NCBI GenBank assembly: GCA_034509755.1
Contig: CM067544.1
Span: 12,581,001 to 12,645,000, forward strand
DNA length: 64,000 nt
Origin: Anisodus tanguticus
Taxonomy: Eukaryota > Streptophyta > Magnoliopsida > Solanales > Solanaceae
Direction of reading: 5' to 3'
Shown: piece by piece, positions 48,149-61,474 of the stretch
Layout of the letters: each line of letters opens with the position of its first letter
How positions within the stretch are numbered: the stretch's first letter is position 1
Notes under the pieces: generated by a model
What the model was told of the DNA's origin: nothing
The model's database searches: none
Seen by the model: the letters and a program-made list of their open reading frames with translations, nothing else
Translations under genes and position numbers: made by a program

Positions 48149-49787
48149 CGTTTTGTTTCTGTGAGTGATGAATCTAGCATTCAAGTGATCAATGAAAAAT
48201 TATGGAAAAATTATTCAGTATTTTTCAGTTTCGCCATTAGAGTTTAACTTCCAAAGCTGTATTTGGCTTAAGGGGTGGACACGGGTAGGGCACAAGTGAT
48301 GTCGCTTAAACTGTTGTTTTTCTACAACTCAAATACAAGTATTTCTATAAGAACGAGAATAAACCACACCTGGTTGAATGATTGAGACCTTTATGTATAG
48401 GGAGTAGGGACTAGTGTGTGTGTTTTTTTTTTTTGGTATAGTCGAGAATTTAAGCCGTTAATGTTTGTTTGTTTGTTTTTTCTTTTTGGTCCAAAAGACC
48501 TAATTTTGTAGGAGTGGACCATTAATAGGAGAAAAAATGGGAATGAATTTTTTTTGGGTGTAATTTAACTGTAATATCCGAACAATGAGAGTTAAATTGA
48601 CTCATATATTAAACTGCAATTATAATGTCACACAGTGATACTTGATAATTTCGATCCATTTTGAGATATGGAGATAAATGATATCTAATAAAAAGATGTT
48701 TGGATCAGATTAGGTACATCTCAACTATTTTAGTAATTAAACATTTAAGATTTATTGCCTTTAGAATTTAAACTTTGATCTCATATGATTTTCATCTCAG
48801 GTTATTAATGATCAAGTTACTTTTTCGGATACATAAGTCAAATAGTTATTTTAAAGTACAACTTCAAAGAAACTATACCCTCTTTGTGCAAAGAAAATAC
48901 TATAACTCGATCAACCCACTCAAACAATAGATATGGTTGGACATATATTTTAATGACGAATTATTTATGGCATAACCTTAGTTATCTCATTCAATTTTTT
49001 TGGGTCAATTTTGTGTTGCATATAAGAAAATTTCGTAGTTAAACAAAATTATATAAGACCAAACAAATAAATGGAAAAAAAATTGAGTTTGGCAGATTGT
49101 GTTATGATTGTTTCTCTAGTCTAATCGACTCACCCCTTTTCACCCAAGTCAGTATGCAACTTGTTATATTTTAATCCATTTCATTAATTCAACTCATATA
49201 AACCCACCAAAATATATGTTATTCAACTCTATTTAACACATCAACTTGTTATTCATTATCCTGTGTTTGGCCATCCAAAGCAGTTCGATGGACTAAAAAA
49301 GTATTCCAATTAAATAATTTACTTTTATGGCCTAAATTTGATACCCTAGTAGCAACGCACAGGAGCTAAGATGATGGAAATGTAAAGGCAACATGTAACA
49401 ATTTTAAAGCACTAACCAAGATAGACCATGCTCGGTAATATCGCGCTCACTGGCTCCTTTTCTGAGAAAGAAACTAGATTTGAGAGTTTATAATGTCAAA
49501 TTAATCCTTAACGCGTAACCAATCAAATAGCAGAACATCGCTTCTGGATGTATAAGTTCACTACCACAGCTTATACATACAGCAGTCTTCCGAGTCAATA
49601 AAATTAGCTGAAAACGGATTGTACCAACTTAACACACAGGACGGGAAGAAAATTTGCAATCTGCCATTTGTAACTGAAACTTTTCAGTTAAGTTATAGGA
49701 ATAACATTTTAGCTGCATGTCAATTTCTTACTCAAAAAAGAAGTTCTGATTATACAAAATGAAAGCAATTGCCTTCAATTTACACCT
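48149..49787. other. Intergenic region between the DUF726 and NERD-like genes
   Basis: A 1.6-kb AT-rich stretch that should hold the DUF726 gene promoter (just above 48148) and the 3' end of the NERD-like gene (just below 49788). A T tract lies at 48425-48435. No gene or recognised repeat was seen. Confidence 0.4.
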
Positions 49788-52700
49788 TCACGGGTGTAGA
49801 TAGTCACACGCCGCCCCCTTCTTGCAACGCCCACTCTCATAAAATTTACAAATTCGTTGGCCTTTGGGAGGAGGCCTAGAGTATCCTCCACCACCAAATG
49901 GCTGCTGTCTGTTCCAAGATGGCCTACCCCTACCAAATCCCGACTCTCCTCCTTGAAGAGCCCAGTCTCTTGGACCACCAGACCTTTCCCCTGCATACCT
50001 CCGCTGGCTATCCCATACTGGATTCCCAGTGAAAGGGGCGCCTCTATTCATATGTGAATTTCCCCATGCAGCTCCTGTGCTGCTTCCAAAACCAACATTT
50101 GCATATCCCTGAACTGGTCCACCCCAACTCAGGTTTCCAGGTGCTGCTCCACGGCCACTGGTCATACCTTCAAATTCTGTATTACGACCCATAGCAGAAT
50201 ATGCAGTAGTTTGACTTGTTGTACAAGGTGCAGGTATACCGGATCCAACGTTCCTCTGGGAAAACAAAACATCAGCTGACTTGGTTTCTCCCTCACTACT
50301 TGTAGATGAATTTCCACCAGACCTTCTTAATGGATCAAAAGCATCAGCTCGAGATGCACCAACTGTTTCATCTGTCACAGTAGATTGACAAGGTAGGTGT
50401 AGATCTCCAGTGGAGCTCAAGGCATCACTTCTTACAGGATCATGTGTAGGACTCAGCTCCTCAATTGGGCTAAAGCAATCAGTTTTGCAACCAGGTATCA
50501 TCTCCTCACCGCACCTCATGGCAGAAGTAGGAGAACCCATACCATTTTGATTTTGAGATTCCATGGCGTCAACTTCAGCCAAAAGGTCTGACACTGATTC
50601 CTCAGCCAAAGTGCTGAACTCTATAGGCTCACCAAAAAAGTTTGACACTGGATGAGATGGGGAAGTATGATTAAGTTGGTCGGCTTTTGAAGTAGGAGCC
50701 GCAACATGATCACCCACTGCTTCAGCTGGTTTCAGTGAGGAAACGGAGACAAGACCAGAATCCCATTGTTCAGTAGATTGTTCTGCAGTAAGTTGGTCGG
50801 CATTTGAAGTAGGTGTGGCAACATGATCACCCAGAGTCTCAGCCGGTTTCAGCGAGGAAACAGAGACAAGACCAGAATCCCATTCTTCAGTAGATGGTTT
50901 CGCAGCTGGTGAACTTCTACCCCATACATCAGCTATTTCACGAAGTTGGGCCCCACCAACCACTGGACTAGAAGCACTGCTCCACCTTTGGCCTGATTCC
51001 TGAACAGGAAGACTAGACGGACCAGGTTCTTTATTTTCAGCTGCATGCTCACCTTGAGCTTCACTGTCAGGAAGACTTGACGGACCGGATTCTTTATTTT
51101 CAGCTGCATGCCCACCTTGAGCTTCACTGTCAGGAAGACTTGATGGACCAGATTCTTTATTTTCAGCTGCATGCCCACCTTGAGCTTCACTGTCAGGAAG
51201 ACTTGATGGACCAGATTCTTTATTTTCAGCTGCATGCCCACCTTGAGCTTCACTGTCAGGAGGAATTGACGGACCAGATTCTTTAATTTCAGCTGCATGC
51301 CCACCTTGAGCTTCACTGTAAGGAAGACTTGACGGACCAAATTCTTTATTGTCAGCTGCATGCCCGCCTTGAGCTTCAGTGTTTGAAATAGGGGTAGGAC
51401 TTGGCAAATCATGAATATCTGAACCACAAACAGGAATAACTGAACTCAACAACAGCAGTTTCTCAGCAGCCTGAGCTTCAAGGTCACTATAGCTCGTCTC
51501 TGGAGTAGGACTAGGTAGGTCTGGGAGATCCATTTTTCCTTTTTGTTCAAATGAATCACTTGTTTTGGTAGCTGAAGCAAAACTAGATCCAGAATCCAGG
51601 TTAATTGAACATTTATTACTGGTAAAAGATCTGTGGTTCTGACCAGAAGACGGGCCTAAATTCCGTTTGTTAGATTGTGCATTGCACAATGTGTTTTTAC
51701 GTGAATTCTGAGTTCCATGTTCTGCAACAGAACGATGATTATCATTTTCATGTCCTCTTTCCTGACGTGGAAGAGCTAAAATCACCTCCCGCTGACTAGA
51801 TGGAGGGCTCGACAGTTGGGGTTTGTCAGAACAAGCATTATTTCCCTTCAACAACTCCACGCATTTTGGAAAAGAAGGGGACAACCCATTCATCCTCGTA
51901 AATTCTATGTTACCATTTGAACAGTCATTTGCATTATGGAGGTGTCCAGGTGCCTCTCTCTTTCCACATTCTCCCCCTGAGCCAGCAGCACTCTCAGACC
52001 ACCTAACACTAGTTCTACTATCCGAGGCAGCTGCTTCCCATGACTGCCTTGATGTCATATGCACTTGAGATTCTCTGTGGAAAAGCCCCTTTAGTGCATT
52101 AGTTAAAAGTACTGAGTCTTCATGCTCATGATTTGTCCATATCCTCATATCAGGAGGAAAAAGCCCCGATGTATTCCATTTCCTCAACTGCATCACGGAA
52201 AATGGTCCTTGTATTCGTTTAGCAGGGTCCCGGTAATGCCATAGTTTGTCAGTTTCACTACTGTTAACAGATGATGAGTTCGCCGTAGAGAGACTAGCAA
52301 TTGAAGTTTCAGATCCAGACCTATCCACAACCTGTTCAACAGTATGTTGATTTCCTTGCCTGCCCAATATATTAGTTCCACAAGCTTCTCTTTTCTCACT
52401 CATTCTACACCGAGCCATGATAGATCCCTCTTGTTTAACTGCATAAACAGAAGAAAAAGCTTTAGTCGGCTGAGGCTAAACAACCTTTTGAAGGACTTCA
52501 TAGTACAGTCTTCATCTTACCTAGACTCCCTGAAGATATAGGTTTTTCATCCCTTCTACTAATTCTAGTGCATCTTGGTGCCGGATATTCAACTGCATTA
52601 TGTTCCAACAGGAATAAGCAATCATTTTATTTCTTTCTCAACCCCCCCCCCCCCCCCACACACACACACAAAAAAAAAAAATAGAAAAAAAATAGCAACA

Positions 52701-55700
52701 CCCACAGAGTTACTGAAAACAAAACTATATAAACCTTTTTTTTTGGATAATGAAAAGAGATACGAAGAAAAATATAAACCTTTTCTCTTGTCATTGTATT
52801 CTCCATCACCTCCTTCAGATTCATAATCTGGGTCCATCTTTGGATCAGCATGCACTTCTGGTATCTCCAGTAGCCTCCGATGGCGCTCCTCAGGTGTCTT
52901 CAGAAGCTCTAACTTCTCTATACATTCTCTGAGCGTGGAACAGTCAAGGAAGTCCTCATGCTCAAGGTTAATGTTCTAAAATTAATGAATACATAAAATA
53001 ACATTTCATAAATATCAAATGGTGCCTCAGCTTTTTCAATTGAGGCATCAAATCTGATTTTGACATGTAAAGAACTATTAACATATATTTCCTCGACAAA
53101 GGATATTCTTTCTTGTGCCCCTTCTCACTTGCTCTATCACGAAGATGACTGAGGCGCAATATCTCTGCTTCTAGGGACTGTAATTTTAAATAAATAAGCA
53201 CAAGCACATCAAAACACCATACTAAAAATCTTCAATGCAAAATTGTAACAGTTCCACAAAAGTAGCTATAACAATTTGTGATGTTCCGAGGAAGAACAGT
53301 ATTACTTATGGAGAGTGCACTGTAATGCATGATCAGTTACCATCTCAATCTCTGTATTCCTTTTTTTTGGCGCGGTACTATCTTGACACCTTAAGAGTAT
53401 GACATAAAGGTCATGAACAAATTAATGACTTTAAAATAAAAGGGAATCCTCTTGACAGATCACAAATAATTAAAGTTACTCTTCCTATTCCAATTTACTT
53501 GTTTCTATATGCTTTGAAGTTCTATGCAGGAAGTATATCCACCTTGAATACCAAGGACAGTAATGTTACAATTCTGTTGCACTTTTTCCTTCATATATCC
53601 TTTTTTTAATTTTTGCAAACTCATCCCCTCAAACCCCTGGTTCCAAGAGCCAACAGTGGTTTTTCGGCTTTTTCCCACATTTTCCTAGGTGAATCGAATT
53701 TCCTACCTCTTGGTTGGAAGTGGAAAGCTCTTACCACTAGAACAATCCCCTTTGTCAAATTCTTTGATATAACATCTTCACATCAAATCCCTCCTTTTTC
53801 ACATCTTCTATTAATGTATCTCTACCAACCTCTAACATGATTACTGCTCGAACTTTTCTCTTACATTTTTCTGATAAAAGGTTGGGGAATTAGGAAGGGA
53901 AGAGTATCTATCAGCTCAAAGAAAAGTTATATCTATCAGCTCAAACAAAATTTATCTTCCAACTAATTTAGATAATTGTCTTCCGCTTTTCCAACCCTCC
54001 AGTTGAGAGTATATCAAGTCATGAGTAACCTGCCTTTCTGAAAGCTTTTTCATTTCATGAGTTCAAAATAACAAAAATAATAGTAACTGGTACCCTCAAC
54101 TTCAGACTACCATGTCTACTTTATGAAGAAATAACAAGCTACCCATTCCACAAGGAGTAAAGCGTGGTGGTCTTTCTGCAGTGATGTAGTGCCAATTTAT
54201 GTATACCAGCAGATAATGTGCTCACCAATTCATCCAAAATATTTAGTTAGTTCTCTATCTTTCATTTATTCCCGCAGAAGAAGTCCCACAGGCACCTCCC
54301 GGTGAATTTGTACAAATGTCCATTATGCGATATTAATAAACTGGAAGAAAATTGGACAGGACCCACATATACAGAATAACTGTTGAAAGATAGAGTTAGG
54401 TGACGCAAGTTTTAAGGAACGAACAGCATATTGCTACGGATGATAAACAGGCAAGGTCACTTTTAAAAAAATTGAACAACAAAGCAATTGACATACATCA
54501 TTGAGTTTTACTGCCCGGAGTTCCATAGCTTTCTTCTGTATCTCACCCTACATTAAAATATCATTAAGTTAGAAAGTTTAGTTTACTATAGCAAAATTTA
54601 CAATACTCAGGTTTGAACACTTACTACAGTAGGCCTTTTCACAAGCCCGCATTTTATACTCTGACGTAATCTTCTGCATTCATCCTGAAATGACAAATTT
54701 AAGCAATCACATAAAGCCCACAAAATCATGCTGAAACAGCTAGAAATCTAGATCCTTGAAAAGAACATCTTCGGTGTAGAAGAGCTGCGGAAACTAGAAG
54801 TGGAAACTTATTTATGATATAGAGAAATTTGTGTACAGATTTTAACACATATAGTTGAAGGCGTAAATGCAATAATGTGAAATAAGTTTATCCCATAATG
54901 CACCTGATTTCATAGTAGCAGCTAACAAGTAAACCATCTTGCCACTCTAGCGAAGTTACAGATGACAAAAGGAAACAAAACAAAATAGAACAGAACAAAT
55001 AAAAACAGATTTCCTTCGTATAGGCCACTTCAGCAAAAAATTAAAGGTCAAATAAGAAATATCTACACCTTCCAGATCAAAAAACAAGGGTGCTGATTCA
55101 CTCATGGGCAATGTTTGGCCACACCACTCTCCTCATATGCGTGCAATAATTTATTACATATCAAAAGATTCTCATGACCCCATACTGATTGACTAGATTC
55201 AATTTAGAGCAAGAAAAGCTGCCAGACCTTTCTCAGGTTGTAGAACAGCACAAAATAGGAGAAAATGGGGCATATTATACCAAAAACCACCAAAATGGTA
55301 TACCATATTATGGCATCTGCCAGTGCCAGACAGACTGCTTGCAACGGGAAGAAGTGATAACAAGTGGCTGATTTTGATACTCCATCAATACAACCATCTC
55401 GAACCTAGCCATCACCCCCTCGATGCAACTATGTTTAACTTTTTACATTCACAATGCGTACTGACCAGACAGACAGCTTGCAATGAGTAAGAAGGGTAAG
55501 TGATAGCAACATGCTGATTGGTCTTCGTACCAAACTACCAATACAACCACCACCAACCCAGACCCTATCCCCTCGATGCAACTAATAAACCCACTTAATT
55601 TTTATAATCCATCTTTGCTACTTTTTGGGTCAATTTGAAATACTTTATTAATGCAAGCTACATTTCGAAAACCTTACTCCCTATTTATAATCATATCCCT

Positions 55701-58700
55701 AATGCGTAGAACCAGAAGTCAGATGAAACTTACTCCACCCTACTCGGGATTTCCTTAGAATGCTATCCCTAACTTGCCAGTATTACGAGTTCATCTAAAA
55801 TCTGAGTGTATCATATCATGTTAAATGGACTAAAATTATAGTGATATCTAAGCCTTGCTCGTGTCTCTGTGAACTAAATGATCTTTCAGCCTCAGCTTAC
55901 GTGGTATATATTTCCTCTATATAATTCCAATACAGCAGCTGTTAGCGCTACATGATAAAGTAATAACAAACAATATGGCTAATGTGAAAATAAGTAGCCA
56001 AAGAAAAAAGTCAGAAAAGATTGAGCTACAACACAGAATAATAAAGATGAATATCACCTTATCTGCAGCACTATCTAGTGGTAAGCAAGATTTCTTTAAC
56101 AAGTACGAGAATAAGAGGAAGCAATTTTCAAAATGGATGGAGAAGGAAAATGTGTTTTGTCTTAATTACCTCACAGAAATCTTGATTTGAAATAGAATCA
56201 ATGGATATGGCTTCTTTCTTGTCTAAGTTCAATACTTCAACTAGTACATCAACTGTCTTATCTCTGATCTTATATGGATCAGATGAGTTACATGTACCTG
56301 CATTAAAAAAATACTATAAGTCCCACAAACTAGAACAACATTATATTGCATCACTGTTTTAACAAAAGCTCTATGATCAATTTGTACCTACAACATGGAC
56401 AAGCCTGTAAATTTCCTGCTTCTGATCGTTACCAGGTATTCTTATGCGGACAACAGAGCCAATAACTCTGCCATGGAACTTCTCCACATCTTCAGCGAGA
56501 TTTTCCATCAAATCACGTCGCAAGTATAAGAAATTTATATTGTGAGCATCAATTGCAGCATATTCATCAAGATTAATCTGGGTCATTTTTACTTCACCAT
56601 TTTTACGACTTTTACGTTTTTTAGATGAAGAGATATCATTTCTATCATCAGGTTTCACATAGCCAGTCACTGTTCCAACAATTCCAGCTGGTATAAAAGC
56701 ACTCTTCTCTGAATCCTCCTTTATCAGAAAGTGAAACTCGAGAAGCTTCAGCATTTCTATGTGGCCAACACGTGGCTTACCAAAAAGGTTTTTGAGCCTC
56801 AAATCACAAATTATTTCACTCTTCCGTCGAGGATCTCGAAGATTATTTTTCTTAATATAGTCGAGCAAAAGTGTCTGGACATCAAACTGAGATATTGCAG
56901 AAGTATTACCATCCTTCATATGTGCAACAAAATCCAATAGCTCCTTTGACGCCCACCCCATGCATCTATTCACTGATGTCTGCACAGCAGTGCTTCCCTG
57001 TTTTGTCCTCAAACAATCTTCATTCTGGAGCTCTAGCTCTTCAGCAGGCTTTGTTAGCTCTGACTGAGGAGTAGAACTGAAAATGCTCGCATTATTAGAC
57101 TCTGCAGTTGTTTGGCCTTCAGTGATTGGAGGATCCTTTTTAGATAGCTCTAATGGTCCTAAGGGTTTCTTTAGCTCTAAATGGTCAAATGACTTGCCCG
57201 TAAGACCTTTGCCATCATTTGCAACATAATGACCATAAGGCAGTAGCGGCCGCTTACCATGTACATCTGATTCTTTCCACGGATTTTTAGCTTGAACAAG
57301 TTCATCAAGTGTTAATGATAGCTTTTCCTTTAGGATTACCCAATACACCTTGAAGAGATACTCCCAGCTGGTTTTGTCATCAAAATCTACCTGAACCTGA
57401 TAAGTTTTAGGTAAATCAAAACTTAGTCCAAGATTACTTTATGGAGATAAAAGAAAAGAGAAGTACACAATAATTAAATTAAACATGACAATCTTTAATC
57501 TGGAAAGACATGATAATATCAGTGATTCGCAGTTAGACTGGTAGCATCCTCTTCTCTCTTTCTGTGGATCCTTTTTGCTTTTGCTTACCAAAGATATTAT
57601 TGACTTTGCACCTCCTCGATTCCTATCTTTATAACTCTTGTTTTACTAATCATAAAAGAAAAGATGGGGAACTGATAACCAGAACAAAATGCTGAAGACT
57701 GTCATGTTCCATCGTTTCCACAATAAATTAATCGTTCTTTTTTTAGAGGTAAAAAGGCAGTAATCATTCTTGGGAGAATCAAGAATATATCTTTACAGGG
57801 TATACAGTCCTCGTACCAATCCAGAAAGGAGTGAGCTATGGCATGAGTTGGCTGCATTCAGAGGCTTATGGTCAGAGGAATAGGTGGGGATTTCAATGTG
57901 TATAGATTTGAAAGTGAAAGCCTCAACTGCACAAGGAGGTCCAAGACAATGAAAGGCTTTTAGTCACCTCATCCTTCACTTCACAGCTGCAGCGACCTTT
58001 GGAGCTTTTCCTATTCAACTTTTGGACTTAAGGTCATGCCACAGTCGATCAAAGAAGCTTATGAATGCTGGTGTTTTTGGAGAGTTGATAAGGCCATAAA
58101 AAGGATCTGCAAAATGATCCCAGCGTCTATTTCTTGGTGTACTTGGACAGAGAGAATTCAGATATGTTCCCTGGAAGCTAGATGTTTAATTAGCATGTTT
58201 TGCTGGAGCACCCTGACCCTTGTAAATAATACTGATAACTTTTAGGAGTTTGTTAGCTCCCTGATCTTAGCATATTTCACTCATGTATTAGAGCTAACCA
58301 CTACATATCTTTTGTACTTATGTTTTATAAGGTAAGTAAAAAATTAACCACTGCGTATCTTTTGTACTTATTTTGCATCTTCTTGATGTCTCATTAATGA
58401 AATCGTGTTACTTCATTAAACAAGAATCTTGTCATAAAGAAAATGACAAGATGTTATGAAAATCACTTGCAAAAATCAGCATCCCTATCTTGATCTTACA
58501 GTACACTACACATACCATTTCCTTATTTGCTTGGTCTTTGTTCTCAATCAGCATGATAGTTCTCATGCACGTCGAGCAAAAGCCTTTATTTCCTCTAACA
58601 CACAAGTAATCAGCATTTTTTGTACATGCCTTGCACAATGAATATGTACAAGTATAGCACAGGTAGTGGGAACCTTTTTGACAAACACTACAAATATGCC

Positions 58701-61134
58701 AACCTGAAAACAAAAGTAATATCAGGGTGTTGTATCATTCTGGGGCCAATGATGTTGATATAGAACCAGATCTCTTGTAGTTCAAATAAATAAAAAGTAC
58801 TAAGTGAAAACGAAAAGCGAAAACAGTATGCATTAGCAGTCTCTGGAACCAAGTATGAAGGGTATTCTACTTTAAGATTGATAATTACTTTGATCAGTTC
58901 AAGTTGAATTTTTCAGTATTCTTTTTTCTTGTTCCAACCTTTCTGTGGACATTGATTCCCTGGATATCACAACCTCCTCAAATGTCCTTGCATATATCAA
59001 CCATCACATACTGAGATACATTTTTAAGCTAATACTTACATTCTTTGCAGCATCATTCAAGCAGTACATTAGTCAATACCAAAAGTAGGATTCAGAAACA
59101 AGGTTTTCGGAGCAACATATATAAGGTTCTCTCAGGAAGCTCCCAGCTTAGCCACATTTCCATACTATCTTTTGTCATGTTATATTCTATTTCAATTGCT
59201 TCAGCCTCCCGTTTAATAGAACAATCTACCCTTTCTTCTTCGTAGGAGAAGGACTACCCAAAGAACACAGATCTATGCTCTTGATGAAAGATGAGCAATG
59301 CAGGAAAACGTGAAAAATAGAGAGAGGGAGAGAGGGGTTATTAGCAATCATATGAACTTGTTTACTAGTAACCTATGGGAATTCCCACACATGGTGTGAA
59401 AGATTGTTTGCAAATACACTAAAAAGTTTGGGGAAGTAGCAATGCTTCTGAACATGTTAGAATATGCAATCCATACAAACTTGGAAAAAGACTATGAAGA
59501 TGACAAAAATATACATGAGTGATGACAAAAAAGGCAAATGATACAAATATGTTCTCAATACAAACTCGGCAAAAAACTAACGAACGACAGAGAGATACAC
59601 GAGTCAAGACAATAAAAGGCAAATGATACAATATGCACTCCAAACAAAGTTGGGGAAGACTGAAGAAGACAGAAAGATGCATCAGTGAAGACAGCAAAGG
59701 CAAAGATACAATATGTACTCCATAAAGAATTTAGAAATAGACAATATAGACAACAAGAGATAATGAACCAACACAATAAAAGACAAGGTCCACAAAGTAT
59801 TGGGAGCCAGTGCCTGGCGATCTTTCATTTTCCAAATCTTCAAAATCACTATATTATGGGATCACACTTTCAATTTTAAAGTTTCATAACACCTAATAAA
59901 TATCCATGCCTAGGACTTCATATTATCTCGAAAAAGGACAGTGAAAAAGAAAAGCATCCAGAGATATTCTGTTCTTCAAGCCAATACCTTGACTTGTTAT
60001 TCAGACAAGATATCAATGAGCAAAAGAAACGGCTACATAACAATGATCCTCACGCTTTTACCATCACGGTTTTCTCTTTGAGAAGACTCACCACACTATC
60101 ACTGATTCTTCCCCTCTTTCATTTTATCCCAGAAGTTGAGATGTTTATGCAAAGCATTCTTTAAAGCAATGTATTACACATGCCCCTCCAAATTCTGATT
60201 ATGCAACAACAATACTATGTTTCAAGTTTACAGCTGAAACCTCCACAACATTCAATACTCGTTCTAGAAGTATTGGTTAAGGCTGTCATTGCATTTATAG
60301 AAGATGCTACTACAATGTAACAAAATGAATTATGACATGCAACACCTTAAGCCTTAATGCACCATGCTCAATAATCTACTACTTAAAGTAATTTAATAAA
60401 TAGAGAACCCATGAAAATACTACTATTCTCATTTCTCTCGATCTAAAATAGAATGTCATTTAGTTCTCTCTTAGCTCTAGCAATTGCCATTTAATACAGT
60501 AAAATCAAATTCTAGCACAAAAGAACCATATGAACTATACAGATTCTTCATGTGTGTAAAGAAAATAAGAGAAAACATACCGCAGTTCCATTTAGCCTTG
60601 GATCGAAAAAATGCCTCATCTCGCTTAATACAAGCTGGATGATATGCCTTTGGACACCCCCTATATCCATTAAATAAACAACTTGTAACACAATTATGCT
60701 TATCAAACAAAGATAACATTTTTTTCAACATTTTTAACTCAAAGTGAAGTAAATGTCACTTCCGAAAAGCATTAAAACACTTCAAAAATGGAACAAAAAC
60801 GAGCTTTCACTCACTTGCGATCGCAAAGTACAAGAGAACCACCATCAAAACATATGAAGCAAACATCTTCATCCTCTTCTCTAGGCTTCTTTGGCGGCGG
60901 AGGTTTCGCCGCCTGGTTACGTGGGGGCCGCCCTCGCTTCCGCTTATCAACGCCGCCGATCACAGCTACCGTAGTCGGATCACCTCCGGCGACCGTATAC
61001 GGAACTCCGACTAGCTGAGAATCGTTCGCATAATGCACGGAACTACACTGTTCCGAGCTTCGTAACCCTATAGATGTTGTAGTACCTTCATCTAATCTTT
61101 GAAGTGCGGTGGAGCTGGAATTAACACCATCCAT
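49788..61134 (-). CDS. NERD: NERD-like PHD/SWIB/Plus3/GYF/CCCH silencing protein
   Basis: Eleven exons: 61134-60815, 60660-60581, 58703-58516, 57396-56388, 56297-56170, 54684-54625, 54547-54497, 53177-53076, 52975-52780, 52592-52521 and 52438-49788. Phases agree, giving 1618 residues. The exon 8 donor (53075) is weak and the least certain junction. Domains: an AT-hook-like KRKRGRPPR; a PHD finger (Cys92, 95, 104, 109, His114, Cys117...) extended by further Cys pairs to ~190; SWIB (343-423); Plus3 (from ~480, NINFLYLRRDLMENL); GYF (about 801-852, LWHYRDP...IQGPFS...MRIW); and a C-terminal C-x7-C-x5-C-x3-H finger in the last 22 residues. Trp-Gly and Trp-Asp-Ser motifs and Gly/Arg-rich sequence lie before the finger. 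Arabidopsis NERD (At2g16485) has this domain order, binds histone H3 and AGO2, and supports siRNA-dependent DNA methylation. The paralogue C3H44 is an alternative. Confidence 0.92.
50640..50895 (-). repeat. 117-bp coding duplication in the NERD-like gene
   Basis: Two consecutive copies with 117-bp (39-codon) spacing encode WDSGLVSVSSLKPAE..GDHVA. The plus-strand marker gaccagaatcccatt recurs exactly 117 bases apart (about 50753 and 50870). The frame is kept. Confidence 0.85.
51016..51393 (-). repeat. Six-copy 63-bp coding minisatellite in exon 11 of the NERD-like gene
   Basis: Six tandem 21-codon units read SEAQGGHAAENKESGPSSLP plus one residue, with small changes. The first is TEAQGGHAADNKEF... 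and the last SEAQGEHAAENKEP.... The three middle copies encode identical protein. The unit length is a multiple of three, so the frame is kept. It lies in the low-complexity stretch between the GYF and CCCH domains. Confidence 0.9.
52641..52681. repeat. Poly-C / CA / poly-A simple repeat
   Basis: A C tract of about 18 is followed by acacacacac and an A tract. It lies in intron 9 of the NERD-like gene. Confidence 0.85.
57780..58260 (+). pseudogene. Degenerate L1 LINE endonuclease fragment
   Basis: GGDFNVYRFESESLNCTRRS (about 57888-57945) matches the GGDFN and RFESE...N landmarks of plant L1 endonucleases. Flanking sequence keeps only partial similarity, and stops are frequent. It lies antisense in intron 3 of the NERD-like gene. 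Confidence 0.65.
58704..60580. other. Intron 2 of the NERD-like gene
   Basis: A 1.9-kb intron that splits the PHD finger coding sequence. It contains the tandem repeat 59461-59755 and otherwise no recognised element. Confidence 0.7.
59461..59755. repeat. Intronic tandem repeat, ~80-85 bp unit
   Basis: Units begin aatatg(c/t)..tcca at 59461, 59546, 59630 and 59710 (unit lengths 85, 84, 80 and a partial fourth). Each contains acaaa(c/g)t.gg and ggcaaa(tg)atac blocks. The copies have diverged. Confidence 0.8.
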
Positions 61135-61261
61135 GGAGAATTTGAGCTCGGAAAGAATCGTTATGAAAACCCTAGACTACCGAATCGAAAAAATGAAGGA
61201 GGTGATCATTGACTAAAACGACGTCGTTGTTGAACAAACGAAGAAAAAATCTGAGACGAAA

Positions 61262-61312
61262 TGAGAAATATAAAGGAAGAGAGAAAGAGAGGGTGGTGAG
61301 GCACGATTGGTT
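61262..61312 (-). promoter_or_regulatory. Candidate core promoter of the NERD-like gene
   Basis: On the minus strand, CCAAT (61310-61306) lies about 35 bases upstream of a TATA-like TTTATATTT (61274-61266). The TATA-like box is about 130 bases upstream of the ATG. The leader is CT-rich, as is common in plants. No transcript evidence is available. Confidence 0.4.
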
Positions 61313-61474
61313 GAAGCCTAGTGTGCGTGCAAATTGAAAAAATGTGGTGTGTGTGTGAGAGAGAAAGAACAGTGTTATTATGTTATTAACCTTTCGGCGA
61401 AACAAAGACTTGTCAAAACACATATGGGAAGGCGTTAAACGCGGCTCATGTGGGTTTGTTTTTCTATATACTAC

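Noticed and set aside
51016..51393. CRISPR-like regular repeat
   Set aside because: The repeats are contiguous, in frame and coding, with no unique spacers, in a plant gene.
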